Position numbers and translations under genes: made by a program
NCBI GenBank assembly: GCA_951799405.1
Contig: OX637343.1
Coordinates: 13,928,524-13,992,523 of the forward strand
Source: Agapetus fuscipes
Lineage: Eukaryota; Arthropoda; Insecta; Trichoptera; Glossosomatidae
Length of the DNA: 64,000 bases
Reading direction: 5' to 3'
Part shown: positions 22,116 to 33,345 of the stretch, piece after piece
Layout: each line of letters opens with the position of its first letter
Position numbering within the stretch: position 1 is the first letter of the stretch
The notes under the pieces: generated by a model
Told to the model about the DNA's origin: nothing
The model's database searches: none
The model's input: only the letters and a program-made list of their open reading frames with translations

Positions 22116-23374
22116 GAAGATTAAGAATTAAGTAGTATTTACATAAGTTTTGAAAGTAGAAGTATTTCAGAGTAAATAATATGTAAGAATTAAATATTAA
22201 CAGATTACTGATACAATTAAGTCTTCACGGCCAGGTTGCTAGGGAAAAGGCTAACTTATTATTTTTTTTGGTTGCCAAGAATCTTAGAGACATATGGGTA
22301 TGGCGTTTGCCCGCCAAGTAAAATACTATCTCGAAATAGTGATAATTTTTGGTTTAAAATATTGTTCTTGTGTGTGTACTTTTCTAGTTCACTTATGATT
22401 TTCATCTCGATTCCAATATACTCACTTTGTTGATTTGAAGTTTTTACCAAGTCAAGGAACAGATTACCGAACCCTTTTCCTTTCCCTTCTCCAATAACTC
22501 TCAGATGATGGTTATGCCCGCTGCCCTACCGGGTTTCGCACTCTTCTCAGGAAGTCATGACTTTGATTGTGCTTTATGCGATGCCTAACTGCTCCATAAC
22601 AATGCCTTTCCCGCCATGCATTTTTTTTTCTTTTTTCGAAAAAACTTTCTTTGCTTCATTCTAATTTATTAATTGTTTCTTCAATTTTTAGCTCATCACG
22701 CTACTGGTACTGTTTAATTAATATGTCGCTTGTTGATTAAATTATAGGTGTATGAGCACTTAATTATTCTAGTTAATTACTTCTTCTAATTTTTATTTTA
22801 CCACTTAAAATAATTGTGGAACCAAGAATTGATTGCTATCTACGTACCTGGCAATGCAATTCTCATGCATAAAAACAGCTCGTTTGAACTGTTTTTACTG
22901 CCACTTTGAACTTTAGATTGCCAACTAGTGACTCCGAGTCCTTTTGATTACCATAATTACAAAATATTTATGTCGCAGGTGAACCCCTGACCTTTTCCAC
23001 GTCAGATGTTGTTCGTATGTAATTACGAAGAAAATTGAGCTGTGACCCGTGATTACCTCCATCTAACAACAATACTGCACAACTCTTCTTCCATCAGAGT
23101 CGCTTGCAATTCCAAAACAATCTTACTGCAGTCCCACGACTCCTAGCACCCTGTGTAATTTATTTTTAAATTAAACCTTCACACGTTTCCCTATTCCCAT
23201 ATAATTAAGTACAGAAATCTACTTACATTGTATTTTGCAACATATATCTTGTTTAGTCTGTGCGAGTGTACTTTAAATGATCCATCCAATAGGTAGTTAA
23301 AAAAAACGTGCATCACCATCTTCTTCCTTTTTTTTTAAGGAAATTGCTTACGCTCATCAATCTACCTATCTATA
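22116..23374. other. Unassigned stretch with candidate regulatory part at 22830-23130
   Basis: No gene was recognised. The part at 22830-23130 is unique DNA with CAATGCAATTCTCATGCATA, GTGACTCCGAGTC and GTAATTACGA motifs, possibly a regulatory element. Confidence 0.3.
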
Positions 23375-23602
23375 ATCTAAGTTGCAAAGACATAGTTACA
23401 TCAAATTCATATTAAATGCATGCCCACAGACATGTCTAAGTTTGCGCTTACAAATGTGCATGTGTACTTACAAATTAAAATACAAATCTCAAATGAACAT
23501 AAACCCTGCAAATTTCCCTGAAACGGGGGTGACATTGACAAAGTGAACGAATTTCTTTAGTATGGGTAGTCAGCGTCATATCAACCTATAAGTCGCGGAA
23601 TG
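23375..23602 (-). repeat. Repeat A copy
   Basis: It starts CTAAGTTGCAAAGACATAG and keeps ATGCATGCCCACAGACATG, AAATGAACATAAACCCTGCA, GGGGGTGACATTGACAAAG and CAACCTATAAGTC. It is full length and moderately diverged. Confidence 0.8.
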
Positions 23603-24689
23603 GTGCTAAATAATTAATAATATCGACGAAATGTTATTTGAGTCTTTTAAAAGACGTGCGTTAAATCTTTCGAAATCCTATCTTATTGCTGGATACGAAA
23701 ATATGTATGGTCCACAAAGCTGAGAATATTGTGAAGCCTGTTAGATTCTTTAGTAATATTTTGTAGCCCATCCTGTTTTTTTTTTGTCAAAATAAATTTA
23801 GAATTCATGAAAATACGTGCTATGTACATTCAATGGTACAGAAATGATCAAGTTCATAAACTGTTTAGTTTAGTATGCATATGAGAGAAACAGTACCGAC
23901 TATGTAGTCAAGTAAGCTTTCATTGTAACATCACATCATCCAATGTAAACGACAACAGACACAAAACCCTAAAGCTTACGACGCATTTGCTAGAGAACTA
24001 ATATTAATCGCACCTCGTGACCATTTCATTTGCAACCTAATCACTGCTGCATGTGAAAACAGCTGATCAGGCTGATCGCCATTTTCTAGGTCTCTAGTCA
24101 TTTACATATTAATGGCGAATTCCTGGTAGATGGTGTCATTTTATTATCTTGTCGATACAATTCTATTAAGTTCACCTTGACCCATTGTAAATTGCTTTGA
24201 TCATTTTGATCGACTGTCGCATGTAAGAAATGTACTCGTACTTACTGAATTCACCTTTGTTGTTGCGAAAACTCAAGTGTCTTCATTTTTGCATTCAATT
24301 TTTTTTAGTTATGATAGAACGTGGAGATTATATTTTAGAAGTCTCTCTTCCCGTGTCATAAAATTAGAGATTATGAATCCAAACTGGCTTAAGTACGTAT
24401 CTTGTTAAATATCTTTCCTATGTTTTAGATCTTGTGTGAAACTTAGCAATCAGTCCGCCTTTGGCTGATATGTGCTGTCCAATCTCTGATGTCTTCCTTT
24501 TCCTCAATTACTGACTGAATAATGTTATTTTCTCGTCTTATTATGTGACCCAAACTATGATGCCAGAACTTAATAAAATAATAATCGAAATTAACCTAGC
24601 ATAAATACATATTTGGACAACCACTTTTCTTTATAAATTTGTTTTCGGTGGCTTAGGTGCAACTTATTGTTGTTGAATGGTTTTCATGA
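23603..24689. other. Unassigned AT-rich stretch
   Basis: No gene or known repeat was recognised. Confidence 0.4.
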
Positions 24690-24990
24690 GATGCAGCTTA
24701 ACTAGATGCACCTGTAGCTCCCCAAATATGCACGAGTGCATTCCAGTTTGGTGGCCGCGGAGAGATAAAGGCGCATTTGATTATTTTTGCACGGAATAGA
24801 GAAAGCTGTTTAATGTTTTTCCCGCTCGGACCGGCACAGTTGGAGGCGCTGAAACTTTGTGCATACGATGCACCTACACATAATCTAGTAGAATATCTGT
24901 ATGCAGGCCCACCCGTTAGCACACTTCCCACCGACAAATGGGAATCTATTATGTATGAAATTACGTGCAACAATGACCCACAATTCTGTC
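24690..24990. promoter_or_regulatory. Candidate regulatory island
   Basis: A unique, GC-rich block lacking repeats. Open frames run on both strands but neither is bounded by good splice sites or shows a domain. It could be an unrecognised exon or a conserved non-coding block. Confidence 0.25.
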
Positions 24991-26624
24991 ACATCGTTTT
25001 TTATTTTCAGAATTTTTATTTTTGGAATTGACCTTCAATTTCATCCCATATACACGTTGTTTTCACAGGAAAGCTTAGTTTTTTTTTTTCTGTCAATTTT
25101 CTTGTACAAAGTTTTCATATTACGAGTATCATGACCAAATTAATCCTATTATCTCACTCAATTTGAGCTATTTTTCTTAGTATCTCAGTTACTGTATAAT
25201 TTCTTTCCGCTTATTATTCAAAGAAAAACATTGATGTGCACACCACACTCTACAGAATTATTTCTGAAATAAACCTTGGTAAACATGTCTATATTGTTAT
25301 TTTTTACTACATTGTTCTACATTATGTGTAATAAAAGATCCAGCTTTTATTGTAGACATAACTAAAAGAACAAATTCGATCTCCTTTTGAAACAATTACC
25401 GTACATATGAATAGAAGAGAGCGTCTACAAACGCCCCCTCGCCAGTCGTCCCGAATAATCGAACAGCATCATTCCAGCTCTCGTCTGCTTTTGTAAGTCA
25501 ATACTGCTCAAGCCGCGTCTCATTACGCCTCTCTTTGCGGTGAAATGGTATCAATTTTCATTGTTTTCATTCGCCCCTCTTTACACTTTATGCCACCTTT
25601 AGTATTGCGCACAGAGGCGCATTACAGAAAGCATTACAGATGTTTATGTATTTGTCTTTCATTTGAAATCTATGCTTTAGTCACGAAACGGCGCTATGCA
25701 AATCATCATCATCATCATTTGTAGCACTTACGAATTAAACCATCGGACTCGGCAGAAAATTTGAGTTAAGATGTTTTTCTCGGCGGGCAAATATCACGGG
25801 TCTATGTGACGGGGATGCTTAGCAATAAATAACAAAATCTTTTTTTAACTCTTCCCTAGCAACCTGGTCGTGTAACGCTAGTCTTCAAGAATACCAAAAG
25901 AACAAAACAGCATACGTTTTAAAAAGAAGTTGAAACATCTTGTGATTATTTTTAACCATCATTTTGATCTTGGCACTGCATACTTTTTTCACAATGATTT
26001 TTAGTTTTAGAAGTTTGATGTTAATTGGTAACTAATGGTATATCTACTCGTCATCTGTTTATATGAATATTTATCTAATTTTAGAAATCTAACATTGATA
26101 AGAGTTACAATTTACTTGACGGAATCCTAAAGAATTGTTTTTTCAAAGTACATGTTTTTTCTTTCAATTGCTGAGCACGTATAAAAAAGCCTTGCTAATA
26201 CAAATAAATGCACAAGTATTTAGAATAATTTGTATGAATATTTCCCCGGAGACTGCGCCACGCCACTGCGCGTCCATGTTGGATTTTTCCCGCCCCTCCT
26301 TCCGCTAAGTCCTTTTTCACTCCGGCTTAAAAAGTATGAAAGGTGTTTATATTGTGTCGACTTGAACATTTGCATCACAAAAGACCAACGATCGCAACGC
26401 CAGCCTGCCTGCCAAATTATTTACCTAATTCCTTTATTGTTATATTTTTTTAGTCCCCCTCCGTATTCTTAATAAATGAGTATTAGATAGAGAGCAAGTA
26501 CAGGAGTTTGTGTATAATATTTTTTTGTTATATTAGTATCTCCTGAACACATATTTTTCGAGTTTATATCCCACGCATAATCCAATCCAAGAAGTATCTG
26601 AAACATCGGTTTTCTTATATAACT
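24991..26624. other. Unassigned stretch
   Basis: It contains GC-rich segments near 25430-25620 and 26240-26320 and an ATC microsatellite near 25706. No gene was recognised. Confidence 0.4.
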
Positions 26625-26790
26625 TTTTTTTTTAATTGGTCTCCGCTGCTGCTGTGTTGAAAAATTCATCCTTTACCAATGACCGGTCACCTAAGGTCCA
26701 TACAATCTACCAGCAACTGGGTCCTGCTTGAAAATTGGCGTTTTTTATAACGACGAGGTTAAGTACGCAGATGGCTCTTGAAGTGTGAGC
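26625..26790 (+). repeat. SINE-1 fragment without tRNA head
   Basis: It contains GTTGAAAAATTCAT, CCTTTACCAATGACCGGTCA, CAGCAACTGGGTC and CTCTTGAAGTGTGA, all found in the body of SINE-1 at 39203 and 49231. The tRNA-derived part is absent, so it is 5' truncated. Confidence 0.75.
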
Positions 26791-27019
26791 TACATAAAAA
26801 CAGTGTAGACTTAATTAATTATCATAGTGAGTGCTAATTCTCTAGTAAATTATTTCTTAAGAAACCTAAATGTAATGATTTTTTTTTCAGCATAGTTTGT
26901 AAGAATGCAACACTGCATTATGGAGTAGGTATGGCACAGTATTATATGACAGATACGTACTTCCCATTACGCGTAATGTGTTACTTTTTCCAGATTGAAT
27001 TGTACGGATCTAGGGTGTC

Positions 27020-27215
27020 GCACAAAATAATAGTGACATGAAACGAGTGGAAGAAGCGTGTCGCTCCTTTGACAGGCGTTTGATTATTGGGGAGAACGGG
27101 CGGCGAACACTTTTATTAATTGCCAAGAAAGTGGAGTTAATTAAAAACACGGTGAGGATCGCGTGACGCTCAGTCGTTCCCTAGGATGGTTCACCGGCTG
27201 TACTAGTTCATGTAT
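27020..27215. promoter_or_regulatory. Candidate Hox/Exd/Hth-type enhancer block
   Basis: Within 110 bp there are TTTGACAGGC (Hth/Meis TGACAG core), TTTGATTATTG (Exd-Hox-like), TTTTATTAATTGCC and GAGTTAATTAAAA (homeodomain cores). The block is unique and GC-richer than its flanks. The assignment rests on motif clustering alone. Confidence 0.3.
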
Positions 27216-28443
27216 AGACTTCACTGCGGAGTCACTAATTACAAATAACATCAGATCAAACACATGAATAGGTCATTTGAAAATGGTTATTGTTTGATCG
27301 ATATGTTCGTGGTATTGATCACTTTTAATAATGTTGTTAAAAACCTTGAAGTAAATAAAATCATACCGAATGGTTTGTATTCCAAATCTTAACGTATCTG
27401 ATACGCAGCTAATTTTTTTTCTTATCGTATGGTTCATTCAGTTTTCACTATTTGATCTCGTTTTTACGTTAAATCATCATAAAGACGCTGTGTTTGACTA
27501 TTCCGTTGTTTACTCCGAGTTAAGACTATCAATCAAAATCTTAATTCTTGGCACAACAACCCGGCTCGGGACTAGGCTTATTGTATTCACCGCTGCCAGC
27601 TCTGCTTTAGCGCATAAGAAAGTAAAACACAAAAACATGAAAAAGCTTGATATTGCCTTTACGTCTCGTATTTCAGATTCGATAAAGCATGTAGGTACTG
27701 CTTGTTTTTCGTATTTACATGTCTTTTACTTTTCAAATTGTAACTATATGAAAATAAGATGATGACTATGTTTTCGCTTTCATTGATAAGTATTTTCCCA
27801 AATGCATAGTCTTACTTTATTCAGAATTTGTTGCATCTAATTCAATTCACTTTCTTTCAAAATTTCTCTACTCGTTGGTTGCGTTCCTTGAAGCTGATAC
27901 ATTTTTCATTTAGACACATCAGTCCACGTTTCTTAACCAGTTGCTCTAAGTTAGACTAAACAACTCCGAAGACCAGTTTCTCCTTGGAACTCCTCACACA
28001 ACTCGGTTGATTGGATAATTATTTCATATGGTGGGCGAAGATCTACCGCCCCACTAACAGTGCACGTGGGTGTCAATTGATTTAAAATCGATAATCATTC
28101 CGTACATTTAAATGCACAGCCTCGGCGGGCTTAATTATTTTCCTACACATTTTTTGTGCCTGGACGTATTTAATTTATGGTTCAAACTTCTCGTCTTTAT
28201 TGCGTTGTACTTTTTTGGCTCTCCGTGGATAATTGTTATATTTTCATTTACGTTTTTTAATCATTTTTCAATAAGAGTAATATATTTGCTTCTTTTTCAG
28301 TTTAAATTTTTTCTATCTTTCAATGCATTGTTTTTAGTTGAATATCTCCAAGGTTTTTTTACTGCAATAGCTTTTATATGTCTTATTTGACCCAAGACCC
28401 ATTTAACGCCCAACACTCAGCATCACAAGGCCGAAGGAGACCA
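27216..28443. other. Unassigned AT-rich stretch
   Basis: A 130-codon open frame at 27370-27762 has a biased hydrophobic composition without a domain. I do not call it a gene. Confidence 0.4.
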
Positions 28444-28685
28444 GTACCCTTAGTACGAGTTGCAAAACTTGAGTAATGTAAAGTTTACGGCAATTATTAA
28501 AGAGTGATTTCCCCCAAAATCTGCCGTTTTTGTTTGTTTGAACTTGATTTTCTTCATCACTGTAACTCTTTTGCTAAGACCATAAAGTGTAAGAAACAAA
28601 AACGGCAGATTTTGGGAGAAATCACTCTTTAATATTTTCCGTAAACTTTACTTTACTCAAGTTTTGCAACTCGTACTAAGGGTAC
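28444..28685. repeat. Long-hairpin foldback element, 92-bp arms
   Basis: The arm at 28444-28535 starts GTACCCTTAGTACGAGTTGC. It is matched in inverse at 28594-28685 with only a few mismatches. The 58-bp loop is non-coding. This is a MITE or foldback transposon. No flanking duplication is evident. Confidence 0.75.
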
Positions 28686-28740
28686 CTACAGAAAGACCAA
28701 AACATCGATGGATGAACGGAGATGCTGTCAAAGCAGGCTT
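28680..28740 (+). pseudogene. LINE tail fragment
   Basis: The frame TERPKHRWMNGDAVKAGL resembles the RGRP..RWMD..........AGL segment of LINE polyprotein tails. It directly abuts the foldback element. It is very short, so the call is tentative. Confidence 0.35.
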
Positions 28741-29479
28741 ATGCAAATGTCTTCAGTTAGTCTGTAGTGGAATAATCGTTAAGTTTTACTTATTTGATGA
28801 CGACACTGTAGATATTTTATTCAGTGTGGGGTATACTTTACTTAACACTGCAGCACAGATCTTCCCCAGTACCTGTATAGTTCCATAACTCCACCTGCCT
28901 TCACGGGGACATAATTTTCGCTGCGGTCGCGACACGTCATAAACCCAGTTGTGGAGTATTTTACTCTGGGATGGACCTCCCTTTATGGCTGGGATAAAAG
29001 TGCGCGAAGCACCGTAACGCAATCTTCTAAATATGGTCTACTCTCTAGCATTCCCATACAATGTGTTGCATGAAAACTGACACAGCCAACAGCCTTTTCC
29101 TTCTTGAATAACATTTGTCAATTTGATGTCCTGTCAATATAATTTTTGTGATTTTTAAGATTTATTACGTAACGTTATGATTGATACTACACTCTCCTTT
29201 GCTGGTCTTTTAAACCTTTTAACAATGGAATGCTTTGAAGATTTGCTATGGATTGATTTCAGGTATCATTGCGAACATAATACGGTTTACGAAATGATTT
29301 TATGTAGTCTAAATGTATAAATTAAATAGATAAGCGTTATAAAAATGTGTGCAAAGCTTTAGAAATAAGAATTTACGGGAGTTCTATACAGCGTATCTCA
29401 TTAAGAAATGTTTTTGATTGCTAAAAGATATTTGTGTTGGATCAAAAAATGACGATCAATGTAGCAATTGCTACCTAAA
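28741..29479. other. Unassigned stretch
   Basis: No gene or known repeat was recognised. Confidence 0.4.
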
Positions 29480-29622
29480 TTCAAATCTAAGTTGCAAAGA
29501 TATGTATCATTTGAGATTCATATTTAATGCATTCCCACAAGCAGACACTCATAATTTCGCGCTCACACATGCCGCATGTGGACCTACAATATAAAAACCA
29601 AATCTCAAATGAACATAAGCTT
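29480..29622 (-). repeat. Repeat A copy cut off by SINE-1
   Basis: It runs from CAAATCTAAGTTGCAAAGAT to CAAATGAACATAAGC, then stops where the poly-T of SINE-1 begins. The rest of the repeat is not seen after the SINE. Confidence 0.85.
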
Positions 29623-29624
29623 TT

Positions 29625-29945
29625 TTTTTTTTTTTTAAGAAATTCTGTGCGGGAGACTCCCTAGATTCTAAAGACTCTAGGGGTCTATGACACTTGTTGT
29701 AGTGCCGCAGAGGTGTACGAGCTTGGTCGTCGCTACAAAGCGCCAATACTCAAGCAAGACCCAGTTGCTGTAAGGCTGGATGGACCTTTGGTGACCGGTC
29801 ATTGGTAAAGGTTTATGAATTTTTCAACCCAGCGAAGAGCATATTCGAAATTTAAATGGTATATTTTTGTGCTCCGCCGGGATCCGAATCCACAACCCTC
29901 CATTTACGAGTCCGAAGTGTTGCCACTACGGACTACAGACCGGTC
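29625..29945 (-). repeat. SINE-1 copy with variant 3' tail
   Basis: On the minus strand the tRNA-like head (GACCGGTCTGTAGTCCGTAG, B box GGATTCGGATCC) is followed by the SINE-1 body and then CACCTCTGCGGCACTACAAC, GGAGTCTCCCGCACAG and an A-run. The final 80 bases differ from the tail of the copies at 39203 and 49231, so the family has at least two tail types. Confidence 0.8.
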
Positions 29946-31244
29946 CAACTCTTTCCGGTCCAACTCTTTTCTCGTGTCCGCGCTGCTCCACCATCACGTC
30001 TTGTATTACGATTACGGTAAACCCCTTGTAGCAAATGAGCCGGTGATGGTTATGTGAGGCTAAGTAGCGCTATTACATCGCTCACTTCCTGTTCACTAGG
30101 CGACACCACCAACACCTCGCGAGGTCTAACCAACTCTTTGTTGATACAGTCTGAATTTATGGAAATGGCATGTCAATACATTAATTCATCTTGTTAATAT
30201 TCAAGGTCTCTGAAGTGTATCATTTTTGTATGACAAACATCGTATTCTTTGATGTGATATATTTTCCCAGAAAAATCATGCCTCAAACTTTACAATAATA
30301 ATAATTATATTTTGTATGGTTTGTGTATTAATTTTATTATTAAGTTTATAATCCATGTACAAGACACAAAGAGCCCAATACTATTCAATAACAGTCAAAA
30401 CAATGGATTCCTAATTGCATTGACACAATCATTATACTGTGTCAAAATTCATATTAATTAACAGATCAACACTAAAAAATATCATATTAATTGATTTCTT
30501 CTAAACTTTGTAGAAATTTATAAAAATTCTAATGAAACACTTTGAAACATTCGATTTTTTTATTAAGTTCTATGAAGTTAAGTAGAAATCAAATAATAGA
30601 TAAATAAGTTTTTTTGTGTTTTTTGTTGGACAAATCCTGAAACTGACAAAATTGATCTCTGTTCTTAACTAAGGAGGCAGTCTATTCCAGCAGGATTTGT
30701 ATTGATTTTGTTTCGTATTTCCGTGTCGCTTTTTTCATCTCTTCATAATTGCTTTCACACAGAATGTCAGCATCTTACAAAATGAATATTTTGTTCGCAT
30801 TAAAAAAATGTAACTGCACCATTCAAAGCGTTAGACCCTTTTCTTTAAAAATTTAAAATAATGAAACCCTTCAAAAATTCTTTCAATTAAAAAAAAAGCG
30901 TCGCTATTAAGAGAGGCAGTTGGAATGTGTAATTAGAACACTCGTTTTTCCCCGCCGAAGTGTAGCTGGTGCTTCAGGCAGTTGGGAATGGCTGCTCCTC
31001 GCGTTGCTGGTCAGCGCCGCCTGATGAGTTCCCTCCCGGGGAGCGGGTCTTTTGTTCCGCTGTTTGATTGCCCCGATTGTCTGCGGTCTTTAATTTCTCC
31101 CTTTATCTCTCACTTCTTCCACGTCGCACGCAATCTCTTCTCCTCTTGTTGTTTTCGTATATAATTAATACCATGGCGCTCGTGGTGCTACATTTGTAAT
31201 GATTTATTCTTTTACTCGCATCTACAGGAATTCACCCAAATACA
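29946..31244. other. Unassigned stretch, GC island at 30940-31100
   Basis: CCGGTCCAACTCTTT is duplicated in tandem near 29940-29970. The 30940-31100 part is unique and GC-rich. No gene was recognised. Confidence 0.35.
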
Positions 31245-31475
31245 TTGTGTAGCTCAGTGGTAACACTGCGGACTCTGAATGGGAAGGTTGTGGGTTCAAT
31301 TCCCGGCGGAGCACAAAAAATATACCATTTATATTTTCAAATTTGCTCTTCGCCGGGTTGAAAAATTCAGAAAACCTTTACCAATGACCGGTCACCAAAG
31401 GTCCATCCAGCCTTACAGCAACTGGGTCTTGCTTGAGAATTGGCGCTTTGTAGCGACGACGATCAAGCTCGTAAA
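31245..31475 (+). repeat. SINE-1 copy, 3' end replaced by SINE-2
   Basis: The head GTGTAGCTCAGTGGTAACAC has a textbook A box, and GGGTTCAATTCCCGGCGG is the B box. The body continues to GATCAAGCTCGT and then runs directly into SINE-2 with only a few A residues between them. Confidence 0.85.
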
Positions 31476-31477
31476 AA

Positions 31478-31740
31478 GGTCGATAGCTCAATTGGTAGAA
31501 TGCTTGCATTCCATGCCGAGAGCAAGGGTTCGATCTCAAAGGTTTACTCAGCCTTCACAAGAAATGAGAACCAGCCCCCCCGGGAGCTGGGAAACCCCCA
31601 CTTCAACTGAAAGTGGTTGATGTGAGGCCGGCCCCCTTACCTGTAAAAATAAATAGGTCCCGAAGCGCCACATGCGACCCCTTCGGGGATAACGCAGGCA
31701 AGAAGTTACACTATATGTGTAGCTTAGTTGCGTTTGCGTA
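31478..31740 (+). repeat. SINE-2 copy fused behind SINE-1
   Basis: GGTCGATAGCTCAATTGGTA starts the head and GGGTTCGATCTC is a shortened B box. About 50 bp between B box and body is deleted relative to 21661. The tail ends ACACTATATGTGTAGCTTAG. The two SINEs stand head to tail in the same orientation. Confidence 0.85.
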
Positions 31741-31835
31741 CATTGTAGTGCTACGCTAGAAATTCATTTTTTTTCTCTGCGGGTTAACGTCTCAGGTCTA
31801 TATAAATAGGGTCCTTCTTCTTCTTCGTGTCAGCT

Positions 31836-32062
31836 TCACACCGTATTGGCCCAGTAACGAGCAATGTCTACAGCTCTTTGGTTTCCCGCAAAGAGATCAT
31901 CCATGGAGCAGCTTGTCGGACAGGAGGGACAACACACAGCTCCATTGTTTGCTCAGCTCCACACTCACATAGTGTAGAGTCCTCCCGTCCCAGAAATCCC
32001 CAGGTCAGCATGTTGGCCCGGGCTCTTCCAACATTGGTCCTAATATTGGTCCAATAGGGTCC
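31836..32062 (-). pseudogene. LINE ORF2 C-terminal tail
   Basis: The minus strand reads TNVGRARANMLTWGF, CECGAEQTMEL, then after a frameshift AVDIARYWANTV and a stop. This is the R.GR.....L..WG....C.CG..QT...H segment and the final VDIARYW of insect LINE polyproteins. The zinc-binding histidine step is disturbed (MEL for the usual H-containing segment), and at least one frameshift lies between 31860 and 31900. It is dead. Confidence 0.7.
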
Positions 32063-32786
32063 TTAGTTAGAAATAAAAATGATGAAATAGCCTCTTCCCT
32101 TTCTCTCCATTTAGTCAGGCATTGTTGTGTAAATTTTTCATTGTGGGTTTGTTTCCTCACCTCAAGGCTAGCTACTTATGTGTTTCATTTTATGAATGAA
32201 GATGAAATGTGAATACAACTCTGTATATCGATCAAATAACTATTTTCCTTGTATTATTTGTACCTGCTTCCAACCATCAATGAATTATAGTGTTTCTTTC
32301 ATATCTCTGTATGTAAATCTCATGTATCACGCTGCTACTACCAATCATTAATCATCGTAATCCGCGTTAACTTATTAAATTATTCACACACATTTTCCTC
32401 GTAGTCGTAATTCAGTGTCACGAACGGCTCTCTGCACGAGTACGGGTGACTGGTGAACAGTGAACACCTTACTGTATCGAGTGTCCACGGGTGTTCGTGT
32501 GCAAGGTCTAGGCCGGTCACGTACTGAGGCGGAGGTGGACTCGGTAGAGGAGCACACTTCAATAGAATGCACCACCAGTGCCTCCAGCATGAAACCTTAC
32601 TTTTCAACTCAACCTCAACGTTTTACCAAATATGTTTGTGTTTCCATGTATTGTTTCCGATGGTATTTTATAATGTGTTATCTTAATGATTACATATCAT
32701 TTTATTGATTGTAGAGACATTCACTTTGGAATCTTTCATCTTACATGATAAAAAATTAAGTAACTTTGTTTTTTATTACTTTGGTT
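32063..32786. other. Unassigned stretch
   Basis: A mildly GC-rich block at 32400-32590 has open frames on both strands without a recognised domain. Confidence 0.35.
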
Positions 32787-32829
32787 CCACAACTGGTTTC
32801 GCAAACAAACCGTTTGCACCCTCAGGTGG
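32787..32829 (-). ncRNA. Decayed hammerhead-like motif
   Basis: On the minus strand: CCAC, CTGAGGG, T, a perfect GCAAAC/GTTTGC stem II, GAAA, CCAG, TT, GTGG. The stems are kept but the first core box has lost its final A (CUGAGGG) and the cleavage base context has changed, so it should be inactive. Confidence 0.4.
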
Positions 32830-33227
32830 TTTAATTATTACTAAATGTGGTCCATGTACGGAATCAATCGTTGACAGTGCCTTCTTCATACCGTGTGAGG
32901 TTATAAAAAAGGAAGGGGATGCAGGACGGCCCGGCCATGTTTGTATCATCTGTCATATTTCTTAGAAATTGCTTCCTCGTAAGTATTTCAGATTGCAAAT
33001 TGTCCTAGTAGTCCATATTGCATGGTTTTAGAGTGCACGATACAGTGAGACAGTTTCGGCAGTGACGGGTAGCTATTTGGAATATTTGTATGATATCTAA
33101 CCTTCAATAGGACGTTCAATAAAAGTAATCGGTATGTTCAATTTATATCTGTATTTAATTAATTATTTAAATCTTTAGTTATTCAAACACTGTTTTATTT
33201 TCACTCTTTATTATTTAATTATTTGGA

Positions 33228-33270
33228 CACAAACTTTTCGACTGCATACATAGTAATCATCATCAGGTAA
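33228..33270 (-). ncRNA. Hammerhead-like motif with canonical CTGATGA
   Basis: The minus strand carries TTACCTGATGA, T, GATT...AGTC as stem II, GAAAA and GTTTGT. CTGATGA is the most common natural form of the first core box. Stem I is not evident, so the fold may be incomplete. Confidence 0.35.
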
Positions 33271-33345
33271 TAAAAGAATTATCATTTGATAATTCTTTTA
33301 ATTCTGCCTCGTCTAAAGGTAAGATGAATTTTCACAGTGTTAATG
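33271..33345. repeat. Perfect 14-bp palindrome and shared block
   Basis: TAAAAGAATTATCA and its inverse flank two bases (33271-33300). Next to it, 33312-33345 is the inverse of 10013-10044, linking this site to the hammerhead-bearing repeat at 9850-10260. Confidence 0.6.

Noticed and set aside
27370..27762. 130-codon frame with hydrophobic segments
   Set aside because: AT-rich codons naturally give Phe/Leu/Ile runs; no start context, domain or splice sites.
31801..31835. TATAAATA followed 31 bases later by TCAG, like a TATA-Inr promoter
   Set aside because: The site lies in the 3' untranslated part of a reversed LINE tail (31836-32062), and no gene follows on the plus strand.
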